DNA of 64,000 nt from Nematopogon swammerdamellus (lineage: Eukaryota; Arthropoda; Insecta; Lepidoptera; Adelidae): assembly GCA_946902875.1 (NCBI GenBank), contig OX336338.1, forward strand, positions 10,407,971-10,471,970, given 5' to 3'. Below, in pieces: positions 22,570-34,867 of the stretch; the stretch's first letter is position 1; each line of letters starts with the position of its first letter. A program made the translations under genes and the position numbers. A model generated the notes under the pieces. The model saw only the letters and a list, made by a program, of their open reading frames with translations. It searched no databases and was not told the DNA's origin.

Positions 22570-23834
22570 AAAATCCTCCTTCCTTCCTTATCCTTATCCT
22601 TATATTATATTATACCTATAATAAAATCCAACGTCTGCTTTCTGTCTGAGTATCTGAGTGCCTGAGTGTATGTCTGTCTGTCCGCTTATAACTCGAGAAC
22701 CACTGAACCGATTTTAATAGCTTGATTCTTCCCATCAACTATAGGCTACTTACTATCACGCTAAATAGCTTATGAGGTTAGCAGCAGTGGCGGCTGGTGA
22801 CGTCAGTGACCGGTAGTGCACTAGGTACCTACCTAGGTACTTAAATACCAAATTTCCCAACAAATTCCCGTCATGTTATTTTAAGATAGGGACTTCCGAA
22901 TTTTTTAAACGCCTGCGTTTTATTATGTACGTACCTAGTATGAATATTCTCAAGACACTCAATGAGTTGCAAAAAACAAAACAAAAATCCAAACAAGTTT
23001 TTTAACTCATTTTGTACCTTTATGAACACACCCATAGACCACAACACTAACTGCAGCTTTCAAAAAGAAAACAGTAGTAATGTCCCAAAAATACTTAAAA
23101 AATATATAAAAATAAAAGCATTTAGAAAGTAGGAATTGAACCCGGGATCACCTGATTGTAAAGCCTTACCTTTAACCAACGCTTAGGCAAATATCGGCAC
23201 CACTTAATTCCAGTATCACGTGACAGAAAGCACAAAACCTAACCATATCCTATTTTAAATATTCGCGCGCTAACGGGTATGTGACATCAACATCACATGA
23301 CAGCGCGCTGACTCTAGCTAGGCAGACGGACTCGTGCAAAACGAATCGCTCGCGACGTGTCGCACGCGCGGCTATTCACGATTTCACGATATAGCGTCCT
23401 TGTTTGGCGCTCGTGCGCCGCACGCAGAACTCCATTTCGGTCCATACTGTTTCTAGAAGTATCTTTTGTCTCACGCGCCAGCGGTGTTTTGCCGATCCCC
23501 ATACATTCAGTATGGAGACCCGCGTGCGTTACTCGATTCCGCACGGGACGCGCGTTTAAACGCAAAAAAGTGCCTTGTGGTCTATAAAATAAGGTCTAAT
23601 TCATATTCGTATTTATTTGGAGTACGATCATTATGGTTTTAATGAAGGTATGTTGTAAGATATTATTTATTTTGAGTGAAGTGAAGACTTCTCGTGGTAT
23701 GGTAGTGCGGCGCACGAGCGCACTTTAGGACCAGCCGCCAGTGGTTAGCAGTGAAGTGAAATATGAGAGCGGGCGGAGCCGCGGGCACAGCTTGTAACCA
23801 ATAAAATACACGTACAAAAAATACTAACATACTC
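22570..23834. other. Intergenic region, partly repeat-like
   Basis: Contains CTGTCTGTCCGCTTATAACTC near 22675, typical of dispersed repeats, and a GC-richer block at about 23255-23570 with CGCACGCGCGGC. The open frames there (23314-23565 and the opposite strand) have no recognisable domain. Otherwise nothing supported. Confidence 0.35.
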
Positions 23835-24165
23835 ATATATGCATACATACCTACATACAACACGCTTATATCCTGACAATTGGGGTAAGCAGAGTAATAG
23901 ATGTTGTGCTGCAAGCACTCTGGTAAAATACATCACAACACCGACCACCACGTCTAGCAAAGGATTAGGACAAGATAACTATCAAGCAGCAAGTAAGGCA
24001 CGAAGACCCACCTGCTACATGACTCGGTGGAAGGACCGCGCCAAGGTGAGAGGTGGCTAGCCTATCGCCTTTTAGCACGGCATCTCTTCCCTAACCCTTA
24101 GTCGCCTATTACGACATGTGGGGCTATTATTTTTAAGTATCGTCCCCACACGATAAACTAACACT
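23835..24165 (+). mobile_element. Dispersed repeat family A copy
   Basis: Contains TGACAATTGGGGTAAGCAGAGTAAT, given as TGACAATTGGGG then TAAGCAGAGTAAT, followed by GTTGTGCTGCAAG, ACACCGACCACCACG, AAGTAAGGCACGAAGACCCAC, AGGTGAGAGGTGGC, TTTAGCACGGCATCT and CCTTAGTCGCCTATTACGAC. The same order occurs at 29805, 35960 (-), 53860 (partial) and 56128. Non-coding, about 300 bp. Confidence 0.75.
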
Positions 24166-24169
24166 ACAA

Positions 24170-25040
24170 TAATTTTAGACGTTTAAATATTACCTACCTT
24201 GTGGACAGGCGAAGCGAAGGACTTTCGGCAGGACGTACGGGCCTTAACTTATGTATTTAACATAAATGATTGAAGGAACACTTGGGACATAGTTTTCTGC
24301 TAAGATCACACTTACTCTACGGGGCGCAGAAGGCATTTTATTTCAGTGAGTAAACCTGGGTGACGGGTGAAGAACGTAGGTGACCTTACATGCATTACAA
24401 AATAAATAAATATTGCACTGTCTTTTTCTCTGTATAATAGAACGTTAAAAATAAATTCTTCGTCCGGTCGTTTTAGACTCTCAGCATTGTACTGGAATGA
24501 AATTAGTCCCTGCCCAAGTGCATCTCGGGAGAGGGTGTAGATAATAATTGGACATGTGTGATAGATAATTGTGTTAGATTTATGTCCTATATACTCGTAT
24601 ATGTATATCTCTTCTTAAATAATTTGGAGTAAAGAATTAAAAAAATTTGTTCGGTCAATAGGTTCTAAATTAACAGAAATGTCAGGAGTACCTAACTGCA
24701 AAACATTCCTCAGGCAACGGATAGCCCTTGCTATCCATCGTGAAAATACAGCGAGTGTTTTAGGTACCTTCGCGGTCATTTCGGAGACAGTTTAAATGAG
24801 ATTTTTTATATATTATTATAGTTTTTAGTTAACTGTCTGTTTAGTACCTATTGTCTAATTAAATTGTTTTATCAACAGTGTTTTGTAGGTTGAGCTCTTC
24901 TAGATATCCAGTCATCACTTTTGTTAAAATTTTTATTGCAGCCTGCTCTTGTAAAACTTGTATTTTGATATCTGCTTCTAGACAGTATTCATATATTATG
25001 TACTTGTAAGGATTTTGCTATAATTCCTGTAGTTCCAACT
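24170..25040. other. AT-rich intergenic sequence
   Basis: No gene or structured repeat recognised. Confidence 0.35.
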
Positions 25041-25044
25041 GTTA

Positions 25045-25657
25045 CCACGTTAGTTCAATTACAATATCACATTATTCACAAATATGTATCTAACAGCGCT
25101 AATCTACACATAAAAAAACTGTTTAGAATTAAAAAAAAAGATTTTAGAAATTAAGGTAATCATCACTTTTTATTGCAGTGACTTTGTACACATTATGTTA
25201 ATTTTGAATATGTTACAATTGTAACACCACTACAATTTTTGGTCTGGAGCATTGTGATATGTATAGGTAGTTTTTAAGGGCATGGGCAAATCTCCGGTAG
25301 TAATTTTTTTTTCACAGTGATTTTTCAAAAATTAATCAGTTTTATTGTAAACTGAACAAAAATTCACTGAAAGGGCTATAGCAACAGTACAGTCTAGGAT
25401 TTAACCTAAAAACTATTCATTACGTACTAGCTACATGTCTCCTCTACTTCCATACCAAATTTTATTCGATTTTGTGGAATATATATTCAAGTAGAGCGTT
25501 TAATGTGACTAAAATAGAGAAATTTAAAAAAAAGTTGAAAAAAATCATAACTTCTAAACTGTTGATTTTCGCGGAACTAATGTTTTTTTTAAATGATACA
25601 ACATGATGTCCTCCATCTAAAAAAAAAAAATTGGACCACTATAGCTGGGCCACCCTG
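25045..25657. mobile_element. One-armed copy of the long palindromic element (family P1)
   Basis: 25151-25657 matches one 507-bp arm of the element at 39564-40707. It ends CACCCTGTATA. 25045-25150 matches that element's central spacer in inverted orientation (AGTTCAATTACAATATCACA, AACAGCGCTAATCTACACAT). The other arm is missing. Confidence 0.75.
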
Positions 25658-25926
25658 TATATACGGTTGTAGAACGTCGTTTCTGTCGCACGAACTCGCA
25701 CGTCTGTGTGCGGCAGGGACGACGCTCTACAGCCGGATTGTCTCTTTCTAAAGCTCTTTGTTCATTATTTAATGGCGGGTACTCCACTCGGGTTTCTTCG
25801 TTCATTGGAGTCGCCTATAAATAGTAGGTACTACAGTAGTAGTACACAGTAGTACACAGTTAGTAGTTACACATTTACCTTTATTTCAGTGTATCGTCTC
25901 ATCAGTGATTTGATTGCATTAAATGT

Positions 25927-25973
25927 AATATTTGGTTAGATAACATAAATTTTACGTTATCTAACCAAATATT
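25927..25973. repeat. 18-bp perfect hairpin
   Basis: AATATTTGGTTAGATAAC (25927-25944) and its exact reverse complement (25956-25973) flank an 11-nt loop. Confidence 0.6.
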
Positions 25974-26329
25974 GTACAACGACGCTCATAGTTTTCTCCT
26001 TAAATGTTGACCTGGATATGCATTATAGTAAATGTCCAAAATGATCTTGTTAGTTATTCACTCGGCACGTGACCCACTCGCGTCGACCGAATTGCTCTGC
26101 GGCTCCGATTATCCATCCATACATACGAGTACATAGTACGGGCCCACGTAATCGCTGGCCGATGCGATTACCATAGAATAGGTACTGTGACGAAGTGCAA
26201 TAGGAACTCATTTTCATCACTTCCGACCCTAGACACTGACTTAGACCCCAGCCCTGTACTAAATTCTCTCACATAAGTACGGAGTAGGTACGGACACCTA
26301 AGTTAAGATAAATAATAAACCATCTAGAA

Positions 26330-26797
26330 GAAAGTGATTAACTAAGGACGAAGCCGATCGCCGAGTTGTATTATGGAAGAGGATAAACCTTCTCGAATAA
26401 ATTAAGTAACTAAGGGTGTGGCCGTAGGCTGAGCTGCGTATAGCTAAACCATATACTTTCTGAAAGAAAGTTACTGAGTGTGAGGCCGAAGACCGAATTA
26501 CGTTCAGGTAAACAATCAACTTTCTCGAAGAAAGTATGGAACTAAGGGTGAGGCCGAAGGCCGAGCTAGATTGCAGCTCGGTCTTCTGTATCGCCGTTGG
26601 TTACTTACTTTATTTGAACAGGTTTACCGTTTACCTAAACGAAGCTCGGAATTCGGCCTCACCCTTAGTTAGTTACTTTCACCGAGGAATAATATAGTTT
26701 ACCTGAACCCAGCTCGGTCTTCGGCCTCGCCATTAGTTACTTCCTCTCTACTTTTGAAACACGAATTTCACGCGAGCGAAGCCGCGGGCAACAGCTA
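26330..26797 (+). mobile_element. Helitron-like fold-back element with 67-69-bp repeat units in both orientations
   Basis: Four units with core GAGGCCGAAGGCCGAGCT (about 26346, 26413, 26478, 26547) are followed by three in the opposite orientation (AGCTCGGYCTTCGGCCTC, about 26574, 26643, 26710). The turn-over point is near 26570. The right end GAATTTCACGCGAGCGAAG-CCGCGGGCAACAGCTAGT has the hairpin plus CTAG expected of a Helitron-like 3' end. The left end is not preserved. Confidence 0.65.
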
Positions 26798-26799
26798 GT

Positions 26800-27960
26800 C
26801 TTCAATAATATTGACTATGCTAGGTACTCATCGCGTTGCACATTGAGATCGCAGCAGTTTGTAGCCTCGCCTCATGAGCACGGACAGAAGCACGTAGGTA
26901 ACATAACACACACGCACCACCAGAATAATAAGCGAAGCTACATTTCACTGATGAGATTCACGCGAGTAACTGCCAAGAGCCTCATCATAACAGTTCCACG
27001 CGAGCACTGGTGGGTGTTCAGGGGTAACTTTAGCAGGACGTCCTGTCGTCATCGCCGCCCGCAAGAGTCTGCTTTTGTACTGTTCATACAGCATCTGCCA
27101 GCTCCTAGTGTCCTCGGTGTTATGAATGTCACTATTGTTTTGGTTTTAGACACTTGCGATGTGTTTAGAACGGGTCGACAAATATATAATAATTGATTCT
27201 AGGATGAAATCATTTCTAGACCCTAGTGCTGTTCTATAGAACATAATACCAAATATGGCATACCTACTGGCTAACTCATTTGGCACGCAAACACAAACCG
27301 ATACGGTAACATCTAGAGACGATTTTAGTAAGAAAGGTAGTGTCTCGTTATATCTGCCAATTCTATTGGGAAACTATTTTATAATATGTGCATTTATACA
27401 ACTAACAATAGTAACAATGCTACATTTTCATCATACCTATAACGTTTTCATACTAACTATAAGACAGCCCACGTAGACAGCACAGTGGAAGCCGCCCGGA
27501 GGCGCAGGCCCGCACTCGCCTAACCTACTAATGTAGGTGGATACTCCTTCCGCTGAAATGGGTTTCTTTCACTATTGAATTCACTTAGAGATATCTCCAC
27601 AATTTTCATGCCCCAAAATTTTGCTAATTTCGGCCTTCAAAACGTCTATATATTTGGGGCCGTTTTACTAATAATGCCGGTCTTGCCAATAACAACGGCA
27701 ATAATTTAACACGTTGTTCCATTGTCTTTACATTTCTATTTTTATGGTTCTGATTTGCCTGCTTCTTTTTAGGGTTCCGTACGCGACCCGTCGCCTATGC
27801 AATCTGTCTGGTATGTTCATTAAAGGGCTCTCTTTTGAACCGGTAGAAAGGTAGCCAATAGAAATTTTCACAAAATAATCTTTGTTAAGGTGGATATCCT
27901 AAGAGATAAATTTTTAAATAATGGATATACTATTTAAGGTAATAAAAACAATTAAAAAAT
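26800..27960. other. Intergenic region with a diverged family B trace
   Basis: TAGGGTTCCGTACGCGACCC and CTTTTGAACCGGTAGAAAGG at 27770-27900 resemble a diverged family B copy. The open frames 26843-27196 and 27255-27476 show no recognisable domain. Confidence 0.35.
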
Positions 27961-27963
27961 GTA

Positions 27964-28116
27964 CAATAATTTCCGTTTACTTACGTAAAAAGGAGTCGTG
28001 GGGCCGCTAAGTAAATACCAGCGCAGCTCTGATTTTTGAAATTTTGAAATTGTATTTACTTAGCGGTCCCCCGACTCTTTTAAGTACCTAAGTAAACGGA
28101 AATTATTTTTGACTTT
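27964..28116. repeat. Long imperfect hairpin (~55-bp arms)
   Basis: AATAATTTCCGTTTACTTACG...GGAGTCG and GGGGCCGCTAAGTAAATAC (27964-28018) are mirrored at 28052-28116 (GTATTTACTTAGCGGTCCCC, CCGACTC, AAGTAAACGGAAATTATT). It has small mismatches and a short loop, and is probably a solo inverted-repeat relic. Confidence 0.65.
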
Positions 28117-28119
28117 TTA

Positions 28120-29154
28120 AGGGTCGGGGGAGTGGGGGGGGGGTTAAATTTTTAATTAAACTATTATTTCAAGATTTTTTTAAAAAACCGCATGCACATC
28201 GGTTCACTTTGAAACATAATGATTTTTTAGGTTTTTTGATTAGGTACTTAATTACTTGATTACTTGATTGCAAACATAGCTACGAACAATCCCGATTAAA
28301 CCAGCTTTCTAATAAACCGCATCCAAATCGGTCCATCCGTTTGGGAGTTACCTACGATGCCACAGACAGACACACCCATACACACAAGCACACACACGTT
28401 AAACTTATAACACCCCTCTTTTTGCGTCGGGGGTTGAAAAGTAAAATATTAAGGGTAAAACCCCTATCGTAAAAAAACGGTAATCCTTTTCGAGTTGCGA
28501 GCCTTCTCTTGACAACGATACCACGCTCCATGAGGTTTGAAGAAAAAAAAAACACTATTGATTTGATAATATGACGCCTAACGGCCGCCGCTCTATCTTC
28601 TTCTCTATATAAACTTTAAAAACATGACCCTACTTTACGCGCAGTCCGGTAAAAACCGGCCAAATGTGAGTTGAATGAACGCGAACTGAATGAAAGAAAA
28701 CTTGAACTGTTTTAATAATCTTAATAACAAAAGCTCAGCAGCGGGACAATCAAAGTGCTTTAATGGCTAATGATGAAACCTACGACGATAAACGATAACA
28801 TTTCCAAGACAAAAGAGAAAATAATTGAGATCTAATCTCTCTTTATTAGATCTTCTAATAACATGGATCACTTCACACCACCGGAATCCCGTAGGCAGAG
28901 TAAGCATTCAACAACAAGTTACATACACACCTTACATACTTACCTACATCCAGCATAGCCAACACCACTAGTAAACTACAATGCCGTGACCTACTATAAA
29001 ATGTTACAGAAAACGTGCACCGTAACAATGTCAGTGTTACGTCAATCTCTTTTTATTCTTGCTTACAAGTTACAAGTAAAGAAATAAAACTGTAAGGTCG
29101 CATCGCAGCCGACGCACGCCATCAAAGCATCTTCCCAAACAAGTGAAAGAAACA
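28120..29154. other. Intergenic sequence with transposon-like tails
   Basis: GGTCGGGGGAGTGGGGGGGGG near 28122 and the ACACACCCATACACACAAGC stretch near 28370 look like dispersed repeat tails. No gene. Confidence 0.35.
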
Positions 29155-29505
29155 ACAAAACAAGTGCGAGTCGGACTCGTGCACCGAGGGTTCCGTATCA
29201 CCATTTAATTGGTCGGATTTTTATATTATTTGCTTTTTTATATTTTAGAGTTTCACATCAAGTTTGACTCTTGTATGATCATTGATCACCATTTTTATGA
29301 TAGAGCAAAAACCAAAAATACTTAGAAATAACATATTTCTTGTATGAGCACCCCCTTAATTTTTATACTCTTTTATTTGTTAGTATATATTCGCAAAAAA
29401 AAATTCAACCGGCTAGATATTACTATTCAAAAGATAGATCCCTTTAAAGGCAGGACGGACAGACGGACAGACGGACGGACGGGGGTACGGAAACCTAAAA
29501 AGTTG
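29155..29505 (+). mobile_element. Dispersed repeat family B-like copy
   Basis: Begins AAGTGCGAGTCGGACTCGTG, then CACCGAGGGTTCCGTATC. It ends in GGACGGACAGACGGACAGAC and GGTACGGAAACCTA. The centre is diverged from the 10-kb copy. Confidence 0.65.
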
Positions 29506-29804
29506 CAATATCATTCATCTAAGCAAAATAATAAGTAACTTTTAACATACCAAACGAAACTAATCGTTCAGGCGTTGCGGAAAGGTTCAAAATAACTTTT
29601 AGAACTAATTGGAACGATTTCATTCTCTTTTACTTTTTCTCTCTCGTTCGATTTTCATTTTATACTTTATAGTTCTGGCAATAAAGTTGTAATTTGTACT
29701 TAAAATGTCGTCCTTCCGAACGCAACGCGTGTGAAAACGCGATCATACGTCCGATCGTCGTGGCTATCATGTTGGCAAACATGTTTGACCTTTTATGTGA
29801 TTTT

Positions 29805-30105
29805 ACATACATACATATCACACACGCTGAATCCCGACAATCGGGGTAAGCAGAGTAATCGGTGTTGTACTGCAAGAACTCCGGTAAATTACAGCACAAC
29901 ACCGACTACCACGTTTCGCAAAGTATTCGAACAAGATTCAATTGATCAAGCAGCAAGTAAGGCACGAAGACCCACCAACCTGCTGCATGACTCGGTGGAA
30001 GTACCGTGCCAAGGTGAGAGGTGGCGAGCCTGTCGCCCTTTAGCACGGCATCTTGTTCTTATCCCTTAGTCGCCTTTTACGACATGCATGGGGAGAGAGG
30101 CAGTG
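29805..30105 (+). mobile_element. Dispersed repeat family A copy
   Basis: CACGCTGAATCCCGACAATC, GGGGTAAGCAGAGTAATCGG, ACACCGACTACCACGTTTCG, GATCAAGCAGCAAGTAAGGC, GGTGGAAGTACCGTGCCAAG, CTTTAGCACGGCATCTTGTTC, CCTTTTACGACATGCATGGGG. Close to the copy at 56128-56455. Confidence 0.75.
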
Positions 30106-30439
30106 TGATTTTCTGTTTCTTAAATTTAGTTTGTAAGTACATTATGTAGTCTTTGAAATTTTCTTTCTGCCACTTTTGTCAGGGTTGGGCAAGACTTTGA
30201 TCAGAAAACCTATCCCAGCTCAATTAGATTTTTTTTTTTTTATTTGAAAACGTTATAGACAGATCAGTCACTCGCAATGAGGGAGGCCCGTGACAAGTAG
30301 GTGAAGCCAAGCCTTATATTGATGGGGAAGGAATTTTAAAAAGTAGATAAAATTATTATGTAAAGTATTTATTAAAACATAATTAAAATTAATTATTAAA
30401 TAGATAAAGAAAAAAACAACAGCGTTAATAATAAAACAA

Positions 30440-30632
30440 AAAGCTCTTACATTGGGACTGTGACTGCAGTCCCAAGGACCGAAGCAGCGTTCCCCCGCTG
30501 AATGGCCAAGCTTATGTTTTGGGTGAGGAATGCTCTGGCACGAGATGGTCCCCGGACGCCATAAGCAGTTTGCCCAACTGCTTCAACAGCTTTTTGGCAT
30601 CCGGGCTCCACATCCCAAGAGTAATTTTTGTT
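30440..30632 (-). pseudogene. Retroelement C-terminal fragment
   Basis: The minus frame reads PGCQKAVEAVGQT, then SLAIQRGNAASVLGT near the end. This is the last part of the same conserved domain found at 5575-6190 and 42620-43075. It is truncated at its N-terminal side, where it joins a SINE C copy. Confidence 0.6.
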
Positions 30633-30659
30633 TGACATACTTAACGGTATTCACGGAGT

Positions 30660-30914
30660 TTTGTTAAACTGGACGCAAAACACGAACTCTTACATAGCCG
30701 TTTCGGCCGACCGTTTCGCTCAGTGCGGTGGTTCAACCCGGCCGGGATAAACCCTGCCGCCTAGTAAGTTTAAGAAGGGGAGGACCTACAGTTTAACGTG
30801 GAATCCGAACCACGGTCAGCCTCCAACGGTCGAGCGGTCACCCATCCAAGTACTGAACGCGCTCAGGGTTGCTTAACAACAGTCGACCGACCGCACCACT
30901 GAACTACCGAGGTT
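30660..30914 (-). mobile_element. SINE family C copy with tRNA-like and 5S rRNA-like head
   Basis: Read on the minus strand from 30914, CCTCGGTAGTTCAGTGGTGCGG is a tRNA A-box-like start (TAGTTCAGTGG). It is followed directly by a 5S rRNA-like segment (30880-30832: GTTGTTAAGCAACC, CAGTACTTGGATGGGTGACC). TGGTTCGGATTCC (B-box-like) and the family C body come next. The 3' part is cut off near 30660. Confidence 0.7.
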
Positions 30915-31178
30915 GAAAAGGCTGACAAGCTGACAGGCTGGCAGGTGTGTAATTTAAGATATTGTTGGAGTTTATCTTGTCCTACCTTGGTGATTGATAA
31001 CGACATATATTTTTTCTTCAATATATTCCGAGTAAGGAGATTGATGTCTAGCCAGTCATACATACATATACTTACAAGAATTACTACTTATGTAGAATTA
31101 TATTTCCACTTATCATCACATACCAAACTGATTTAGCGGCCGGTCGGCGTTCGGCCGTGTAGAAGCGGCCAGCTAGCT

Positions 31179-31292
31179 ATGAGTGGAAGTAATAATTACG
31201 GGTGGGCAGTGCGGTGCAGTTACGTGTTCACATTCACTTTTTTTAGAGAGGAAGTCTCCGCATGTCCGGCGCGGCGGCCGAGCGAGCGTTGC
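31179..31292 (+). other. Possible first coding exon in a CpG-rich island
   Basis: From about 31140 to 31340 the sequence is much richer in GC and CpG than its surroundings (GCGGCCGGTCGGCGTTCGGCC, CGGCGCGGCGGCCGAGCGAG shown in part). An ATG at 31179 opens 38 codons that end exactly in frame at a consensus donor TGC|GTAAGT (31292/31293). The translation has no recognisable domain. It could equally be a transposon interior. Confidence 0.2.
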
Positions 31293-31837
31293 GTAAGTAA
31301 AGCATCTCGCCCTGCAGGCGGGCGTGCGTGCGTGCGCCCAGCCGCTGACAAGCTTATTTTAAATTTACATTTTATAAGGAACTTGCACATACATACAATA
31401 AAATTCAAAATGATTGGTGAAAGAAAACACTGTGAGTAAACAAAATGTTCACAATATTTTTCAGTATCATTAATCCGACACCACGGTGAAGGAAACGCCA
31501 TAAGGAAATCTGTAAAAAATACCCCTCTTGTGATGTTGTGTTTGGAAGAGATTTCATTCGGCAATAATTTCCACCTGCAACACATTACTTACGCGTATTC
31601 TATACTTTCGCGACTGCAACATTATAGTGCGATGAGGAATTATTTTAAAGATCGTTGTATAGTCTTTGTCCTCTAAATCCATTAAAAGCAATAAAAACTC
31701 AATTTCGGTAAGATCAAGCTCGATTAAATGTGGTATATTATGTCCTTATGTCTACAGCAGTGAAGTTAAGTTTAACATAATTAAAAAAATATCACACTGC
31801 CAATCAACAAATACCAGAGAACAAAACGAAAAAAATC

Positions 31838-32418
31838 TGTCAAGTGCGAGTTTTACTCGCGCGCGAAGGTTTCCGTATCTATCCGCTATCAATAATATCC
31901 GCCTATCCATCCGCTCAGTCTTCGAATTTATATATTATGTTTATGTTATGACAGGTCTCCATGTTTGCCCACTGACAGCTGTTACCATAGTAACGTCAAT
32001 TTATTTTTTTAAATTGATCTGTCAAACATCAAACTTCTGAAAATTCTTTTTTTGGAACGACCAAAGATTAAGAAGCGGCTATCTTTTAGAGACACCTCAA
32101 TTCGGTCTATAGCACCTTATGGTGGGAAAATGACAGCACCTAACAATGCATGCAATGTATTAAAGTCGTTTGCGCCATCTGTTACTAAATAGTGTGACTA
32201 ATCTATTTTAATAAAATGTTTCTTGTATGGGGGCCCCCCTTAATTTTTAACTTTTTCTTATTTTTCGTATTTTGTTGTTTCATCCGCCATAGTAACGCAT
32301 ATTCTGTAAAAGTTTCAAAGGGCTACCTATTACGGTTCAAGAGATACAGCCCTCGGACGGACGGACGGACGACGTAGTCTTAGTAATAGGCTTCCGTCTG
32401 GTATACGGAAACCTAAAA
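31838..32418 (+). mobile_element. Longest dispersed repeat family B copy
   Basis: Begins AAGTGCGAGTTTTACTCGCG and GGTTTCCGTATCTATCCGC. It ends ACGGACGGACGGACGACG then CTTCCGTCTGGTATACGGAAACC. It contains TTTGCGCCATCTGTTACTAAAT, GGGGGCCCCCCTTAATTTTT (part) and CATCCGCCATAGTAACGC. The extra ~230 bp relative to 10160-10503 includes ATGACAGGTCTCCATGTTTG. Open frame 31666-32040 runs into it by chance. Confidence 0.7.
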
Positions 32419-32419
32419 A

Positions 32420-33219
32420 AGAGGGCGAAGGCTATAGATACTCATGGTATAGCTCAAACGAGCGCTTATATAATTATGTACCTACAAGGTGACGCAAAAG
32501 TAATCACCAATTTGAAAGAATAAAAGAAAGAAAGAAATTTTGTTATAGCTACCTATAAATTGTTTTTCTATTAAATAATGATGATTTAATATTTTATTAT
32601 TTTTATTTACAGTTATTATTATTTTATTGAAATTGTATGTAAAGTACGTACTGAAAACGATATCGTTCAAACTATGACCTTCAGCATAGATGCAAATTTC
32701 AGCACATTTTGCATTTTTCATTACTTTCGGTACAATATTCACAATTTAGTGTCTAAGCTTGTCATTCGGGCCTGCGAGGTGGGTCATTCACACGGACCAA
32801 TCAATGAATTGAAATAAAACCAAAGAGAGAAGTCTGGAATGGTCAGATCAGGTGATCTTGCTGGCAAATCGCCAAAACAGGAAATAAAACTGCCTCGAAA
32901 ATTTGCATCAATGCTTAGAGGTCACCAATATATTATAATCTTCATTACTCATTGGAACAAAATTCCAGGGTGTAAATAAAAATAATAATTATGTTTCGCT
33001 TCTCTATGTAAAATCAATCAATCATTGGATAAGTATTATTCGATTAAATACCAACGGAACTTACGGTTTTTCTTCGAATACTTTAATTTCCGATCCCACT
33101 GCTCAGCTCATATGAATAATGATGTGAAAAGGTATGAATCTATACAGCCTAGATGTGTTACACCGAGTTAATCCTTATAATTTTCTAAAAGCTCCGTTCG
33201 AATTGGTTAAGTAGTTTTG
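32420..33219. other. Intergenic sequence
   Basis: Contains CTACAAGGTGACGCAAAAGTAAT near 32482 (part), suggestive of a transposon end. No gene recognised. Confidence 0.35.
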
Positions 33220-34090
33220 AAGTGAATTTGATGAAACGGCTTTGGGCTTGCTTGGGTAAGGGGTTGCGACTAAAAAAAATTAAGACTTTTTTGTACTTTG
33301 CGACGCTTCACTGAAAAAAATGTTAGTCAGTTAGTAACTAAATTTAGTGTAATATGTTACAAAACAGTTTAGTTGCTGTGGTGACTACAAAACTAGCAGT
33401 TACCACAACTGAACCGAATTTAGTAAATCAGTTTGGTTGCTTCCTACTTAACTGTTTGTTAAAAAGCAACAATTAATTTTGTAAATAGTAGCCATACTTC
33501 GGTAGTTGGTTACAAAAGAGGGTTTTACTAAATTATGGTTAGTTGCCGCAACTAAACCGGTTTAGTTAACTTTATTTAGTAGGTACCAAATTTGAGTAAA
33601 AAACGACGTTACTAAACACTTTAGTAATAAACATTTTCTCAGTGTTAGTACTCAGCAACCGGACTACGTACAACAATTCTATGTCGGATGAAAGATCTAT
33701 CTGACGATTTCAAACACGTAATACTTTTTTATTTTGTCATTCCATCCCTTCTGCCCCAAATCAGCCACTCAAATTGGCATGTTTTGAAAAATGCGAAAAC
33801 GCAAACTTCAAACACCTCTCGCGCTTTAGTCGTTAACGCTGCATAATCGAGACAAACTTTAACGAACAGACAAAGGTTTTAACTTTTTATAACTTGATAC
33901 TTCAAAGAAAACCTTGTATGAAGCCTAGGTGGGGCAATATGAGCTACCAAAGTTGAAAAATTTTCTTACGAAAAAATTGTTTCAAACTGCGCAAACATCA
34001 AATTCATTCACGAACTAAGTTTGACGGCTGCAAGTGTACATGTACCTAGACTCCCTCGATTTTTTTTCATGATGTTTGCACAGACAGACA
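33220..34090 (+). repeat. Repeat family H copy, carrying an inserted MITE
   Basis: Matches 50600-51040 in order: GTGAATTTGAT, GCGACTAAAAAAAATTAAGAC, TTGTACTTTGCGACGCTT, TAGTACTCAGCAACC, GTCGGATGAAAGAT, CGAACAGACAAAGGTTTTAAC, AACCTTGTATGAAGCCTAGG, GACTCCCTCGATTTTTT. This copy is interrupted at 33309-33644; the other is not. Confidence 0.75.
33309..33644. mobile_element. 336-bp TIR MITE with a matching empty site in the window
   Basis: Ends CACTGAAAAAAATGTT and AACATTTTCTCAGTG form the terminal inverted repeats. The interior holds many short TTTAGT/ACTAAA motifs. The flanking GACGCTT...TTAGTACTCAGC corresponds to an uninterrupted GACGCTTAGTACTCAGC at 50679-50695, with TT duplicated at the insertion point. 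No coding capacity. Confidence 0.8.
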
Positions 34091-34226
34091 ACAATTCCAA
34101 AAATTATCTTAATTCTAAATGCATTGTCGTATCCTGCATAGGGATGCAGGATAAGTAATATAATGGAGGGCCCAATTATGTTTTTCCTAATATCTTCAAT
34201 GTACTTACTGACACTGATGATGACAC

Positions 34227-34276
34227 CAAAGAGTTTGTATTACGTCGCTGCGCAGCGACGTAATACAAACTCTTTG
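34227..34276. mobile_element. 50-bp perfect palindrome flanked by 8-bp duplications
   Basis: The half-site CAAAGAGTTTGTATTACGTC-GCTGC is followed directly by its exact reverse complement, with no loop. GATGACAC lies immediately on each side (34219-34226 and 34277-34284), as an 8-bp target duplication would. A 50-bp relative with its own 8-bp duplication is at 44846-44895. Confidence 0.8.
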
Positions 34277-34544
34277 GATGACACATTGATGATAGATAAT
34301 AGAAACAAAGTTATAACTATAAGAAAAATTTGTGACTAATTTTCGCCACCTGTTCGGTGTTTAATTATACAGCTAAATTATGAATTATTACATACATAAA
34401 AGAAAAAATTATGATTTCAATAATACAGTTTCACGTTTTGCAAGTAGATATACGTCATACTAAACAAATGATCTGATAAAATAATATACCTAAGTACTAT
34501 ACCAAAAATTTAGTAAATTAGTATTAAAAAACAGGAAAATAGAG

Positions 34545-34690
34545 CATGAAAAGACCAGAGATGGCATCAATTACGCCGGTATGACTAGAATAGAAGTACA
34601 GGCCGGGAAGATTGGAGGAAGATTGGAGGGGCGCATGCCCAACACTGGACGCATTAAACGTTGATTGACTGAAGAGCGCTGTGCAATATT
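34545..34690 (+). pseudogene. LINE ORF2 C-terminal remnant
   Basis: GGCCGGGAAGATTGGAGGAAG and GCGCATGCCCAACACTGGACGC followed by GTTGATTGACTGA resemble the tail at 61440-61530 (TATGCCCAGCAGTGGACGC, ACGCTGACTGATTGATTGAC), which encodes an EAYAQQWT-type LINE end. Highly decayed. Confidence 0.45.
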
Positions 34691-34719
34691 GTCTGTGACT
34701 GACAGAGGGACATATTTTT

Positions 34720-34800
34720 TTTTATGGAAACTGACACTGTTGGCTACATCACCTACAACAACATTTTATTTTGTAATGAAACTAACATTATTTGTTCCTA
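34720..34800 (-). repeat. SINE C 3' tail fragment
   Basis: TTTTTTTTATGGAAACTGAC and GTTGGCTACATCACCTACAAC match the A-rich 3' end of SINE family C, in reverse orientation. Confidence 0.55.
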
Positions 34801-34867
34801 ATTATTTATAAGGAAAACAAAAGATTCGACATAAGCTAGGAAGCAACATAAGCGTCGAAGCAAGACT

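Noticed and set aside
27255..27476. MAYLLANSFGTQTQTD... frame as a gene
   Set aside because: No domain or splice context; a single short frame in repeat-rich DNA.
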